A stretch of 54,759 nucleotides of DNA from contig VCMS01000230.1 of assembly GCA_022539475.1 (NCBI GenBank), positions 89,245 through 144,003 of the forward strand, read 5' to 3'. Numbering within the stretch: position 1 is the first letter of the stretch; every line of letters begins with the position of its first letter. The position numbers and the translations under genes are program-made. Of the stretch, positions 10,475 through 22,684 are shown one piece after another. Under the pieces are notes generated by a model. The model was not told where the DNA came from. It worked only from the letters and a program-made list of their open reading frames with translations, and did not search any database. The stretch is from Gracilaria domingensis (lineage: Eukaryota; Rhodophyta; Florideophyceae; Gracilariales; Gracilariaceae).

Positions 10475-13400
10475 TTACGTAATCTGTTGAAGTTGTTTTA
10501 ATTCAGAAGCAGGAATTTGTGCTCTAACCAATACGGATTCAGTGTGCATTCGATCCCAGCAACCTGTGCATATGGTCTGCTTGTAGACCGAGAACCACAG
10601 TTTTTGGCGACATCCTCCCTTCATTCGACGGTCCTTTCCATCCTTCCTTATGCTGTGGGAACAGGAACATAAAGAACAGTAAGTTCTTCTTCCTTTCACC
10701 TTTTTATGCGATAGTGATGATGACAACCGTCTCTGTCTGTCCTTTTCTCTGTTGTACTTCTGAATGATTTTTCGCTTGTACAAAGGTTTGGTATCAGTGA
10801 TTTGCAATGTACCACGTTCTGCATGGGGTTCAAAGTTCCAAGTTTCACACGTTCCGACTTTCGAATTATCTCTTTGCCTCACTTCGTTGTATTCTTTTGC
10901 CAATTGCATGGCAACCCTGGAAAAGAGGCCCCTCGAGAAACATCATGAGGCGGTTTTCGATATCCTTCCATACCCTTAACGGATTCCGAAGATTGTGGAA
11001 GAGCACCAATTCTTTTGCCTCTGGAAAGCCTATGAACCACAGCGGCATTGTTAAACTGTGCACAGAGAAGGCGTTCAATTATACCAACAATGCTGTTCTC
11101 CGATGAGTTTCTAAAGCTCAATGAAGTAAGCGCGCGACTAAATTCATCCACAACGCCTATCAAATGGTTCCAGTACACGAGATTTGTCGTCCGATTCATC
11201 CTGCGCGGTGGCAAAGTTTCCGTTGTAGTCACTAACCTTCTGTAGGCCTCGCTTAGACTGTAGTAGGCCGCATAGGAATGTAGGTCAGTCGCATATAAAG
11301 ATTTGAGCATATCATCATATTGCTTTGGAATATGAATCGCGCTCTTTCCAACCCAACAAAAAGCGCCAACTCTTATAGCTGCCAGCACGTAGCTGTACTG
11401 CTAAAGCAGCTATCCATCGAACTGGATCATAGCAGAGTAGATAGTTTCTCCAACGCCACAATTGATCGCCTTTGCCACAACAAAACAGATCTCAGTTGCT
11501 TTCAAGCACATTGCGAGATGTAAACATTGCAGACGATAGTCTGCAGAGAGTACCAGTTCTTGAAATACTTTGATTCTATCTTGGTTCTTCCCAATGCTTT
11601 GCACTACCGACAGTGATCCATACCTATTTCGCAGGTTGACAGCTGCTTCAATGGTATTAACTGCGGTCATTGTTTTGATCTCAACAGCGTAGAAATGACG
11701 GCTATCACCCTCTGCAGCGTAGGACATCACCGCATCCGGGCTGTCAGACAGCATTTGATCCGTTGTTCAAGATATCAAGCCAATAATACCAATGTACTCT
11801 ATAGTACAAAGAATTTCAGGACCTTTCACACAGGTTGAAAGCCACTGAGAAGCACTGTGCTTGTCACAGATGTGTGTCAGCGCTCTCAAAACCTCTGCCT
11901 CGTTGAAAGATCTTTCCTTCATTCCGGCTGTGCTTACCAAGGGCTTCACAACCCATCAACTCAATGAACTTATGTAAAGAACTTCCAAAAGCTTCCTTTT
12001 GTCCGTTTCTAGCAAATCTTCTGGCGTCACGGATGCAGATTCACTTTCTTCAAGAGTGACTGACCCATTTTGTACGCTTGTTTGCAGCTCTTTCACTTTC
12101 TCCACGATTTGAGGTTTCCTGCACCCATTTGGAACTGGGTGCCCAACTTTGCTCATTGCTTTCAATAACTCTACTCTCGTCTTTGATTTTATAACAGTCA
12201 TTGCAGAAGGCATAATAAGCGATTTGGCTACCGCAAAGCCACTTCGAGTGGGAGCAGATGATAGAAGCAGATTCAAAACATGGCACATGGCTTTCAATTA
12301 CAGGGTCAAGCAATTGGCAACACCCTCCGATTTATGCGAAAATTGTACTCTACTATAGCCACTGCTTTGTTATCGCACAAGGTCAGAAAATGCACGCGTA
12401 TTCGGCACAGAGTTGCCTGCACGAGCTCGAATGAATTCGTTCTTATTTTGGGAAGTAAACTGAATAGCGCGAGCTAGGAACCACCCAGGGTCCTGCCACT
12501 GTAGCAAGGTTCCCTCCTCGATGTCGGCAATGTATTGCGCCACCTTCAAGCGAGACAAATAACTTCCGGTTCTATCATTACATGAGTTATCGTGTCTCTC
12601 ATAAACCCTGTGAAACTCTTCTACCTCTTCAGGACCCTTTATATGCTTATATCATGTCTTCGGGACCAATGTGAGTTTTGAGGCTTTAAGCATAGCGTCA
12701 TTGATGTGAATTACAGCTGCGACACGCCCACTGTAGCTTTTGCGGTATACAACTGCCTCTACAGAGCGACCTGAAGACGTCTTCGGTTTTCGGCTAGCAG
12801 AATAAACCACACGGCATCCTTTCTCACTTATAGCAACAGCTTTGTGGCGCTTTCGCAATGGAACATCACCAACGATGAACCGAAAATCCAGTGCGCGCTT
12901 GTGAGTGCCAAGAATAGTTGCAGCAAGCCTATCACTCAAAAAGTCAGTAGCCTCCTTATGACTATATCCACGATCTGCCGCGAACATGAATTCTACCATG
13001 GATCAAATTGGCCCTGGTGTCGGAACGCCCTGAATTAATCTCACGAGTCTCTTCCATGCATCTATTGACTTCTCACCGACTGTTGTGTAGTGGCTGGCTA
13101 AATACACCGGATGGAGAGCAGAGCATACAATATTATTAACAAGACCTAAGGCCTTCTTCGGGTTATTAATATTAATACATTAATGTGACCCATTAAGGTG
13201 AGTTGTGCTACTTCACGAGAGCGAATCTGTTGATGATAATCATCCAATGAGAATATTGTGCGTCCTGGTACTAACATAAAGAGACGATTGATTGCTGCAA
13301 ACTCATCTTCAAGCTCTGTCACGCGCGCTTTAGCTCCACGGGGCAAATTGGGCCAGCCGTAGCCACAATCTTCTACTCGCTGTCGAAATTGCACAGAACA

Positions 13401-14000
13401 GCATAGCGCAGCCCAGATCTTGTTATAGCGCTGACCACTTATGCCTATTTGAAAGAAGAATTCGAAATTCTCCGGAGATATCATAGTATTAAGACACGTC
13501 GAATACGACGCTGCTAAAAAAATGTAATATAGTAACCGCGTGAGCTCTATCGCGTTCGTTTGATGCTGCCGTCGAGCTTTCAGCATTCTGTTTATATTGC
13601 TGGAAATCTTGGAACGAACATAGCTTGGCAGAAAGACATCGAAAGCATCAAGACGGGATATATGAGACTCACTCGAACCTGTATCTGCTATTGGAGATTC
13701 TCGAATTTCTCTCGTCACATTTCGAAGAACAGCACTCGCTTCTTCAAAAAACAGTTTTCCCAACTCTGTATTAATTTCATCGACATTAAGCCCCATTGAA
13801 TCAAGCGGAGAGCTATATTCCCAGGCACTTAGTCCCTCTCCTAAATTTCCTCGTTGATTATCTTCGTCCATCTCAATTTCTCTGTTTCCGATTAAATTGA
13901 TAGAATTTAATATATCCTCAAAAGTACAATCCATCTCGTTGCTGAAAATTGAAGACCAAACATCATCGACAGCTACAGTCTGAGCTTCAATTACGTTGGA
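10475..14000 (-). pseudogene. element 1 transposase with embedded nuclease-like motif (decayed)
   Basis: Several consecutive minus-strand frames form one broken gene. The N-terminal part (13934-13146, extending upstream to at least 13990) is collinear with the element 2 protein. Then come VEFMFAADRGYSHKEATDFL and ILGTHKRALDF (12999-12652), resembling the second-Asp/GTxR region of DDE transposases such as piggyBac-type. A helical SAP-like stretch follows (TRVELLKAMSK...GCRKPQIVEK, about 12170). At 11754-11410 is SPDAVMSY followed by YAVEIK, a PD-(D/E)XK/YqaJ-like signature. LVYWNHLIGVVDEFSRAL (about 11200) resembles piggyBac YYNxxKGGVD. A Cys-rich tail (CSLCSCSHS...) ends at 10475. Multiple frameshifts make it non-functional. 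The superfamily is uncertain. Confidence 0.6.
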
Positions 14001-14577
14001 TGTCGGTTTATCCTAACTATTCCTCGCAACAAATCCCTTCCTTTCGGCATGCGAGGAGCGAACTTCATTGTCGGAAACAAGGCACTCTTCAGAAGTATTT
14101 GACGAATCAGAACTGGTGCATGAGGTTGTATTCAACAAAGATTCTTCGTATGTCCGATCATTTTCGTTGCTGGTTGTTCAAGATATGTCGTGTTGCTGGA
14201 TGTACTGATTAAGATTTTGTTCTGTTGTGACAGCCCAGTCTGCGTTGTTTGTGCATAATTTGTGGTCAGTCTTGTGTTCAAAACGTAATGTTTTCAGGAG
14301 TATATCGGATGGAACGTTAGCTGATTGGGTTTCGCCATCGTCATAGACCATATTAAGCGTAGAATTCGGAGGTGTATTAATGTTATGTTGTGGATTGCTG
14401 GGTTTTTCTGGACTTGAAACAAATGCTTCAACTTGACAAGCGTTCGAGCACTGCGACTTGGCGGTAAAGTGCTTTCAAATAGCTCCTTTGTTGTTAGCAG
14501 AAGACAGCAGACTCATTCGACGAGTGTACTATCGGAATTCCTGTGAAGCTATACGTATTGCGAGGCAAATATGCTTT

Positions 14578-14732
14578 GTGACCGCACTGATGCATTCGGA
14601 GACCTCACCGCTGCTCGGTGAGGTTCACCGACAAATGGAACGGCGGGACGACAATTCAGTGAAAAGGGACGAAATCACCAAATGCGCCGAACGAATTAGG
14701 AGACGAAAAATCATCACCGTAGTGTCATGGGG
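14578..14732 (-). repeat. right terminal inverted repeat of element 1
   Basis: Partner of 9285-9440. The outer end is ...GTAGTGTCATGGGG, followed by TTAA. Confidence 0.8.
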
Positions 14733-15029
14733 TTAAAGACGCGCCTAGCCGCCGGACGTTCCCCGATTTACATACAGCTCTGTGCTGCCTGCACTCTTGC
14801 TCCGCGCCGGGCCGCTGCCGCTCCCCACAGCGCGTTTGAGAGCGCGCACGCGTCGAGGTCCGCGCTCTTTCCATGAGGCGCTGCGCAGCACCGCGCCGTT
14901 TTTGAGCATCGCGACACTACGCGACGCGCGCCGCGCGCCTCCGATTCCGTCCATATCGCCGCCGCCGTCCTCGCCGACGGCGCGCGCTAGGCGAGCGGCA
15001 GCGGTGCGTCGCGTGCTGGCTGCGCAGCG
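14733..15029. other. GC-rich stretch upstream of the CIAO1 remnant
   Basis: Markedly GC- and CpG-rich compared with its neighbours, beginning right after element 1. It is open in the frame that leads into the CIAO1-like segment but shows no recognisable WD40 blade, so it may be the decayed promoter and first exon of that gene. Confidence 0.35.
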
Positions 15030-15912
15030 GTACGCGGCGGGGGGTTCATGGGGTAGTGATAAGACAACTCGACTCTGGAAGATCAATGACCGTGGCCCGT
15101 CTTTTCAGCTTGTTGCCGTGTTTCAGAGCCAAACATTTTTGCGCACTATTCGTGATTAAAGCTTCTCTCCGGATGAACGTTCTATGGCTGTAACATGTTT
15201 CAATGCGGCTGACACTATTTTTCGGTGGCAAGCGCCCACCTTTCGATTCCATCGTTGTTCTAGAAAAGCATGACAGTGAAGTGAAAATCGTGGCATATAC
15301 TTCTTCACGCGGTTTACTGAAAACTCTTCTCGTGATCGCAGCATGTGATTATGTGATGTAAGATTGGACCTTGATTACTGATGGATCGCTGTGCTGCACG
15401 GATTTGCACGGACATACAGAAGATGTGAAGTGTGTTACATCGCACCCTGAGTGTGAACTACTTGTCTTATGTTCCCGTGATAAAGCTGTACCTGTCTAGG
15501 TAGAGGATGAGGATGACTCCCTTCGAAGGCGCAGATATGGCTTGTGCGTCTTCTGACAAAAGCCTCATCGTATGGCAGAGAGAATCTACTGGTTATTACC
15601 GTGCAGTATGCGTCGTTGTGCGAATAGAAGTCATCCATGAGAACGTTCTAAGTGTGGCTGGAGAGACAACCATTGCCACAGGGGGGCGACGACACCATAT
15701 GTATATTGCTGCGAAAAGATGATGAACTCACGGAAGGCAGTTGTCAGAGTCAAAGCACACGTTCAATTCTGAGACATAGCTGCGAAGTCGTGCCTCGCCA
15801 CCTTCTGCACATCGCGGGGACGTAAATCGTGTGGCGTAGAGCCCAGCGGAGGAGAACTTATTTGCGTCATGCGTTGATGATGGCTTCGTTTGCCATTTTA
15901 TGTAAGAAGTTA
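15030..15912 (+). pseudogene. CIAO1/CIA1-like WD40 protein pseudogene
   Basis: CIAO1 is the WD40 adaptor of cytosolic Fe-S cluster targeting. Successive blades are recognisable in shifting plus-strand frames: SDKTTRLWKIND (15055), HDSEVKIVAYTSSRGLL (about 15270), HGHTEDVKCVTSHPECELL (about 15410) followed by a degraded VEDEDD linker, SSDKSLIVWQRES (about 15550), TIATGG (about 15672) and a last blade with DVNRVA...SPAEENLFASCVDDGFV (about 15820-15900). Stops replace family tryptophans in at least two blades (TGG to TAG at about 15497 and 15847), and several frameshifts are present. The order and identity of the blades match CIAO1 better than generic WD40 proteins. It is clearly non-functional. 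Confidence 0.75.
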
Positions 15913-16562
15913 GCAAATGTCGCCTTGATAGAGGCTTAAAGCATTTGGTGTGATTCAGGCGGTGCAATGACTTCATTTTCGTTATACCTCAGGTGTAACA
16001 ATAGGAATATTTTGCTTCATCATTAAACCTAACAGGAAACAGGAACGTGTTTAATAGTTCCCGAACACAATCTAAGCACATAGAACTGTGATGTTCAGCC
16101 GCATTTCTAAACCTATTATGAACCATACGCACAACGACAATTTGATGACGTCAACTTAGACAATCCGACGAAATTGTGAGTAATTGTCAGTAAAGCACAT
16201 CAAAGCTCGCAAGACTCCAAAGTAGCGAAACGAACCTTTTTCTTTTGATTGCTACCCAAAGTGACAAGCTGATGTTTATGTTTTGTCCCAGAAACGTCAA
16301 CTTTATCGTAATTCAAACATGCAAGCGTCTGATTACGTTTCGACCCAGTACAATCATCCTTAACCTAGCCCAAAGCTGCGGCATCCTGCTCTCCACCACT
16401 CTCAGAAATCTTATATGTTTCATTAGTCTCAGAGACAATTCCGTTTTGCTGTTTCTGAGCCGATCGTGTCCCAAAGTCTGGATTCGTTGGATCCTCCTTT
16501 CCCTTTCGAAAATTCTCAGTTTCGGCTACAAATTTAACAAAGTACTGGTCTACTTCCTTCCT
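15913..16562. other. no gene recognised
   Basis: AT-rich. The ORF at 16245-16589 has no supporting features. On the minus strand the sequence may be decayed 3' sequence of the small gene at 16563-16802. Confidence 0.35.
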
Positions 16563-16802
16563 CTAATATTCCCAGTTTGCTTCTTTTGAAAAAAGTGTAT
16601 ACGGTTTTTGATCACTTATAAAGCGCTTTATTTCTTGATAACGACGTTGATCGATGTCCATCTCTACTTCGGCTAGTAGATGCGAAATTTTGAAAACTCC
16701 CCGAAAACGACTGATTGACATATATTCCTTGAAGTGTTCCAATTGACGCTTGTCAATGTGTTTTCTAATGTGCTCTGAATCGGTGCGATTCACTTGAGGC
16801 AT
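16563..16802 (-). pseudogene. fragment of a small helical protein family
   Basis: 79 aa. It aligns with the first half of the 161-aa ORF at 40894-40409: FKEYMSISRFRGVFKISHLL here against FKRELSTRRFAGVELISDLQ there, followed by RRYQEIKRFI against RRYKEITNFI. The C-terminal part is missing or frameshifted. Function unknown. Two copies in one TE-rich window suggest a TE-borne or multi-copy family. Confidence 0.45.
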
Positions 16803-16994
16803 GAGTAATGTGGCACAGGAACCTTACCGGTTTCGATCGTGGGATGTGAAATATTTGGTTGATGCTTGGCAACTTTTGTGTTACTGGACGTAAATACAAA
16901 TGTTTAAACTATGTGGACCTAGTTTTCTAACGTGAAGATAGTTATTGAAATATTAAACTTACGAGAAGAGCGTACATCTCAATCAACTTTATAT

Positions 16995-17075
16995 CCCTAT
17001 GACATGTCGGTGACGAAAATTCGTCACCAATTTTTCAGGGTGACGCCGGATGCACTGGGTTCATTTCACTAGGCT
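16995..17075 (+). repeat. left TIR of element 2
   Basis: Inverted partner of 22685-22761, with a subterminal palindrome GGTGACGAAAATTCGTCACC. Confidence 0.8.
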
Positions 17076-17710
17076 TCTACGCCGCGGTTCCAACATGGGT
17101 TGACGGTCACCCAAGCAGAGTGACCTCAACTTTCACCTTGCCTTGGTGAGAGGCTTTCACAGCCGTCTTCTGACATGGCGTCCCCATGCAAAGCATCTGC
17201 ATTGCGCGGTGGCCGCGCATTCATCGCAGACGACCAATGCATTGCATCTTTGCACCACCTTATGGTTGCCTCTGCCCTGTTCGCGCCTGCTAATCAAAGA
17301 ACCACATCCTACATGCTCAAGACCGCCCTGGTGCATCTATCGCTTTCAAATTTGCTGCTCGCGCTGGAGACTATATTTATGTGAATTTTTAACAAACTAC
17401 AAGCAAGGAGAGAGTCCACACCTCCCGCTCCGGCTTTTTTGGGCACACAGAAATGTGTGCGTCTTTTCCTTTTACCAGGTTTTACAGCTTGCACAGTTCA
17501 AAACGCGGAGGGTTCATATATGGGCCACATGTTTCTGTTAGAATGCGTACAAACTACCCACAAAACAAAAGCTTTGTCATGGAGCTGTTGAGCTCAATGC
17601 CTTCGCGCAAAGTCTACAGCACAGAACGCCATCAGCGATAGCTACCGCCATTTCTTTCGCAGGCATTTATTTTCGCTGTGAAAACAAAAGCGGTAAGTAG
17701 TAAGTATATG

Positions 17711-18726
17711 TTATTCAGAGCGATTCTTCAGCTCTTCTAGCTCTGCTTCTGAAATTTTGGCTCGAACTAACATTCTCTCTGTGCGCCATATACTCCCACA
17801 GCGAGAACGAATAGCTTGCCTGCAGGTGCTACAATATTGGCGTTGACGTGCTCCGCCTTTCTTGCGAAACTCTTTCCCGTTCTTCCTAGTGTGTGACTGT
17901 AAGAACATAGACCACAATATTCAGCTTTGCTCATAACCTTTCTGTGATTGGACATGTTGTTTAATCGTCTTGCTGCATCCTGCGGACGAGTGTACTTCTC
18001 TGCTAAAATGCGTTTGAATAATGGTTCCACAGTTTGAACTGCAACAGAGTCATCCTCATTTGGTCCTTCAACATTCCAACTTTGACGAATTCCTTCCTTC
18101 CAGCTTTCAAGCGTAAAAAGCTTCCGAATTTCCTTCGCCAGCTGACGAGGATCATCAGCACACGAAGCAGATCTAGATACAGCATGTCGTAACTCGCGAT
18201 AGCCATGACCGAATTTAACTTCCTCCCAATTGTCAGGCAAAGCTCCAAAATTCTTTGCCAATGACAATCTGTGAATCACGGCAGCATTTTTGACTTGCGC
18301 GCACAACAACCTTCGGATGATACTCACGATTGGGTTTTTGGACGTATTCTTATATCATAAGAACGTCAGGGCTCTACCAAACTCATCTACGCTCCCTTTA
18401 AGATGATTCCAATACACCAGAACTGATGTTCTAATCATTCTGGCGGGGGGCAGTGCTTCTTTGCTCGCAACAAGAGTCTTGTACGCAATGCTTAAACTGT
18501 AATAAGTTGCGTAAGAATGCAGGCTCGGTGCATGCGTAGTTCGCAGCATCTCATCGTATTCCTTTGGAATTTTCTCTGCGCTCTTCCTAATCCATGAAAA
18601 CGCTCCAACTCGAATCGCTCCAAGAATAAACCGGTACTGATTAAATAATTCATCAGTGACTTCTATCAAAGCTGTGCAGATAATTTCACCTACTCCCAAA
18701 TTACTTCCTTTCGCCACGAAAAAGCA
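17711..18726 (-). pseudogene. element 2 transposase, C-terminal half
   Basis: Frames at 18717-18355, 18327-17767 and 17917-17711 are collinear with the end of the element 1 protein. Shared blocks are GAIRVGAFSWIRKSA, the LVYWNHLKGSVDEFGRAL segment (third-Asp-like, compare piggyBac YYNxxKGGVD), a CAQVKNAAVIHRLS segment, and the Cys-rich tail CGLCSYSH...CSTCRQ. Frames shift at about 18340 and 17880. The 5' side is cut at about 18727, where the inserted Plavaka-like sequence begins. Confidence 0.65.
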
Positions 18727-19573
18727 AACGGAGAGAGCCGGACATGGGGTGAGATGTTTTCCTGAAGTGGTTCTGAGGTATAGGGTGGAAGAATATGTTT
18801 TCGTTGTTAGCCAACTGCAGCTGTTTCACAAGTTTCTGAACGGTGTCTCTCGTGTAGAGGGTGGTGCTGAGATTACATCCTTCTGGCGAGACAGTTCTTC
18901 GATTGAACCCGTCTTTTGAGACGTATTGTTCAAAAATGGCGTTCTTCAGTTTTGTACAGCGCTTGGAACTTGTTATGGTCTCGTTGAATCGCTTTTGCGA
19001 GAATCGCGGGTCCCGAAGTAGCCCAATTCGCTCGTTTGCTTCACGATGACAAAGTTCGGAAGCTACTGAATCCAGACAAACCGTGAAATAATCCATATGC
19101 AAATCACCGAGGGTCTCCTCAGAAGGCACTGGGCGGGAACTGCTCCCGTGTTCTCGCTCTAATGCCGCAGGACCCAGGGAAGGAGAAACACAATGCGAAG
19201 TGTCCGGAATGAGAGGGGCGCACGGAGTGGGGTCAACGATGTCCTTGCACACCGAAGGCTCGGGAAGGCGACAAGGGGCAGTGACCGTTTCGGAAGATGC
19301 GGGCGCGGGCGCGGAAAGTTTGACACGCTTGCTTCTTCGAATGGGCCCCCTATTTTCCTCTTCCAGCGCGGCTTTCAGACGAAACAGAAAATGCTTAACA
19401 TGCTGTTGAAGAGATAACACTCCTCGGCGAGTAACGAAAGGGGACGCACGTTTCTTATGTGTACAGTAGTAGACCATGGGAAGAAGAAATGAAAGAGAAA
19501 CGACGACAAAGACGTCAAAAGAAGGTCGTCCGGGGGGAGAAGGAGGTCGAGCGACAGTCAAGATCGACGTCAA
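18727..19573 (-). pseudogene. Plavaka-like transposase N-terminus, truncated
   Basis: The N-terminal region matches the intact ORF at 24642-27143 with few substitutions, including the zinc-finger-like HKKRASPFVTRRGVLSLQQH segment and the FNRRTVSPEGCNLSTTLYTR block. The reading frame leaves the family sequence after HPMSGSL, where it joins element 2 sequence. Confidence 0.85.
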
Positions 19574-20264
19574 GCTGAGAACAGAGAATATATTTTGAGT
19601 TTAAATAACGTGCTTTCGTTCAAAAAGGAACGTACGTACACGTCAAACTCAACACAAGAGTGTACTTCTCGTATTATTTACCACTGGTTATAATTCTGTG
19701 GTTTCGCAACGTTGTACGCTGTACACCTTTCCAATCTTGCACAGAAAAATAAATCTCTTCCCTCCGCCGCCGCCGCCGCGCCTCCGACGTCCGACCTTCC
19801 GTTACCGTCGTGATCAGTGCCATCCCCATCCTCGCGATATACTCCGTTCCGTTGTACTTTTTTCCGCCCTCGCACTCGCTACAAAGTAGAGGGCGGGGAA
19901 AGAGAATGAGGTAGGCTTCACCGCTCAATGGACGCCTCCATAAAGCCGACATCATCCGTATCTCACGGATGTATTCCATGCAGTCTTTTCGTAGGTTCTT
20001 CCATATTCTTCTACGTATCTTTGCTCGAAACTAACCTATCCTCAACACTTTTCTTCGCGCTCTGCGACATGTGAACGGCAGAAAATCAGATTTGAGGTAC
20101 CGGGTTCCCATGTTCACTCTTCAACTAGTTCTATTTCTTCAAGAAGGTAACCACTCTTTGACGTGCGTCCCTTCTATTTCTTCCGACGTTCACGACGACT
20201 GTAAGTACGCGACCAATTTCATTTCGTTTCTCAAAATCGATCTCTGACTGTTCGTGTAACCTAT

Positions 20265-20690
20265 CAGGCTGTATTGCCGTTCTTGGTTCACTTTGCTGCG
20301 CCATAGGCTCTAGCTGCTCGCGTTTTGTGTTACTTTTGGTTTGTTGGCGATCTTGATTGACTTGGTTGCGCCATAGACTCTTCTCTCTTCTCGCGTCTTG
20401 CGCTACTTTTGGTGTGTTGGCGATATTGGTTGACTGGCTTGCGCGGTAGTTTCATCATTGGCGATCTTGGTTGAGTAGTTTGCGCCATAGGATTCCCTCT
20501 CTTTTCTCGCGTCTTGCGTTACTTTTGGTGGATTGGCGATATTGGTGAACCTGGTCGCGTCATTGGCTCCCCTCTTTTCTCGCGCATTACGTTTCGATTC
20601 CTGTATTGGCGATCTTGGTTGACTGGCTAGACGGTTAGGCGAATCTGGTACTTGGTTGAGATATAGGCTGCTCTCTCGTTTATCGCATCT
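20265..20690. repeat. minisatellite, about 75-80-bp units
   Basis: About five imperfect tandem units, each containing TTGGCGAT(C/A)TTGGTTGA, TTGCGCCATAGG and TCTCGCGTCTTGCG blocks, lie in the leader of the inverted Plavaka-like copy. The mirror copy near 23790-23870 keeps only about one degenerate unit, so the array expanded or contracted after duplication. Confidence 0.7.
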
Positions 20691-21001
20691 TGCGGTATTT
20701 TTGCTGCACGGGCAGTCTTGGTGTCCTTGCTTGTGAGTTCTCGCTTCGACACCTTTCGAGCTTTAGAATGAATGGATTGTTGGTAATCTAACCGATCACT
20801 TTACTTCTTCTTCTTCCCTTTGCGAGTTACTAGGTCCCTCGACTTTTCTAGCACAACATTTCTGTTTTGCTTTATCAATGGTACGTTCCATCGCATTTCA
20901 AATGTATCCAACGGAGCATTGACTAACTTTTGGATACTTTCTGCTTGCGTATACAGGTAAATGACTTTTGATGCGGACGTAGCTCACGAGTTGCAGGTGC
21001 A

Positions 21002-21168
21002 GGTTCCTCAAGTACGGAACCATGCATCTGGGCATGGTTCCCCACTTGAGGAACCGAGAGGATGAAGCGCTTCGCGCCTCATCCTCTAGGAGTGCGTATG
21101 TGTTCTACTGATACCACACTTTGGTGCAGGTGCAGTCTGCGGCTGCTGCCGCAGATTGCAACTACACC
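21002..21168. repeat. cluster of three hairpins (left copy)
   Basis: Three inverted repeats in a row: 21002-21055 (GGTTCCTCAAGT...ACTTGAGGAACC with an internal GGAACCATGC/GCATGGTTCC), 21058-21086 (GAGGATGAAGCGC...GCCTCATCCTC) and about 21123-21168 (GTCTGCGGC...GCCGCAGATTGCA). The same three, in reverse order, are at 23329-23493. Confidence 0.8.
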
Positions 21169-21570
21169 CACTCCATCATGGGGAAATGGTACATGTGATT
21201 TAGCAAAGTAGTAGTAAGCAAAAGCGGTCGATAGAAGAATAGATACGAATAAAAGGGTATGATTTCATAATGGGCATCATCTATAGTAGCACCAGTATTC
21301 CATGCGTTGCAGGGTATCATTCCGCAGAAGGTATCGTGTAATGTACACCTTAATGGAAACTGAACCTAGACTTCGCGAAATACCTTTCAGGTAGCCCTCG
21401 ACTAAAGAACTAGCACGAGTGGAAAACTCGCAAGTATTTACTGCACAGCGATTCTGGACGACCCAAGCAATTATCTCCAAAATTTGAAATAATTGATCTC
21501 GATATTTTTTCAAAAATTTTACTGGACGACCCTTGCCACTTTCTGGACGACCCTCGCCAAAAAATAGCAT

Positions 21571-22278
21571 CTGCAAGAGACAGACGATAGGAAGCCGCCA
21601 AGACATGCTGCACAATTTCGCCCCTCAATTCAAAGCTGTCAGAAAGTTTCTGATTCCTTGCTTTTAGAACACGATTAACATTGCTAGCAACCTTCAAAAG
21701 CAAATATTGTGGAAGTAAAACATCGAATTTAGACAAACGAGATAAACTTGAAGCGCTAAGCGATTTATACTTCGTGCTTGTAGATTCTTGGATTTCTCTC
21801 TCCACATTGTTTAAAACAACATTAACCTCTCGTATAAAACGTTTCCCCAATTCCATATTTATCGTATCAAAATCTAATTCAAAGGATTCGAACGGCGAAG
21901 AGTAGACCCAGTCTTTCAAATCAAATCATTTCCTAGATTTCCTCTAGATTCTTCGTGTCGCGGTGAAGGATCTAATGATTGGTGTGTCTGAAAGGAATCC
22001 ATACTATTTTCCAGGGTACATTCCATCTCATTTCTAAATAAAGAAGGCCAGATATCTTCTACAGCAACAATTTTTGACTCATCTCCATTTGTTGTGATGC
22101 TTTCCGTGCTGTTTCGGGCTATACGAATATTTTTTTCAGCCTTCACACCTCGAATTTCGGATTCCGTTACTACTTTTGAAATGTGCCCTTCTTGTACTAA
22201 GTCGATGTTGGAAGAGAATGTGCTTGTACGTGTTGAAGAGGAATTATCAGACGGTTGGTAGAGTGAATCAGAGTCCAA
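21571..22278 (-). pseudogene. element 2 transposase, N-terminal half
   Basis: Frames 22278-21916 and 21919-21571 are collinear with the N-terminus of the element 1 protein: VEDIWPSLFRNEMECTLE against the VDDVWSSIFSNEMDCTFE region, ELGKRF against ELGKLF, and LAASYRLSLADAI against LAASYSTCLNTMI. One frameshift lies at about 21917. The gene is cut at about 21570 by the Plavaka-like insertion. Confidence 0.65.
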
Positions 22279-22684
22279 ATAATAATCATTCTCTGCTATT
22301 TGCTCAAGATTGTTGACGAATTGCGAAAGTGTTTGGTTTTCATCACTCGACGTATAGTTCTGAAATGTGGGGAAGTTTTGTTCGGAATTCTCATTGTCTT
22401 GAAGTTCTTTTTGGGATTCTTTTGATGTTGCAACAGGAAATACGTCTTCAGTTTGTACGGAAACGTGGTCATCAGCAGAGATATGTTCGCTGTCAATGTC
22501 TGCAGACTAGGGACAAACTGATCAACTCTTTTTGGAATATTACGCCCATCGGAAACTGGGCGTGGTCTTGGTGCGGCGGAACTGGCAAAACAGTAAGAAA
22601 ATGACGTGCTTCGGTGATGGCAGTAGGTGAAGTCACCTTGTCTGGCTGCGCATCACCCTAGGATGGGACTGCGGTGGCGATGCC

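Larger units (their letters stand above)
9285..14732 (-). mobile_element. element 1: DDE transposon with ~155-bp TIRs
   Basis: Left end 9285-9440 and right end 14578-14732 are inverted copies of each other over about 155 bp, with shared blocks such as GGCGCATT(C/T)GGTGATTTCGTC and CGTCCCGCCGT. The right end closes in TGTCATGGGG and is followed by TTAA. The outermost 4 bp of the left end have diverged. The interior holds one decayed minus-strand transposase gene and about 1 kb of non-coding sequence on the left. Element 2 at 16995-22761 is a relative with the same outer motif (CCCYATGACA) and a related protein. Confidence 0.75.
18727..21570 (-). mobile_element. Plavaka/CACTA-like element, truncated inverted copy
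   Basis: Nearly identical, in opposite orientation, to the left part of the element at 22931-25480. It runs from the first about 280 codons of the transposase (18727 side) through a long leader to terminal sequence at 21570. It interrupts the element 2 transposase: the N-terminal half of that gene resumes at 21571 and the C-terminal half at 18726, with the nuclease-containing middle missing. Confidence 0.7.

Noticed and set aside
14745..15086. Minus-strand Arg-rich ORF in the GC-rich stretch
   Set aside because: A by-product of high GC and lack of AT-rich stops; no features, and opposite to the CIAO1 remnant.
16245..16589. 114-aa hydrophobic ORF as a membrane protein
   Set aside because: Likely the complement of decayed minus-strand coding sequence next to 16563-16802.
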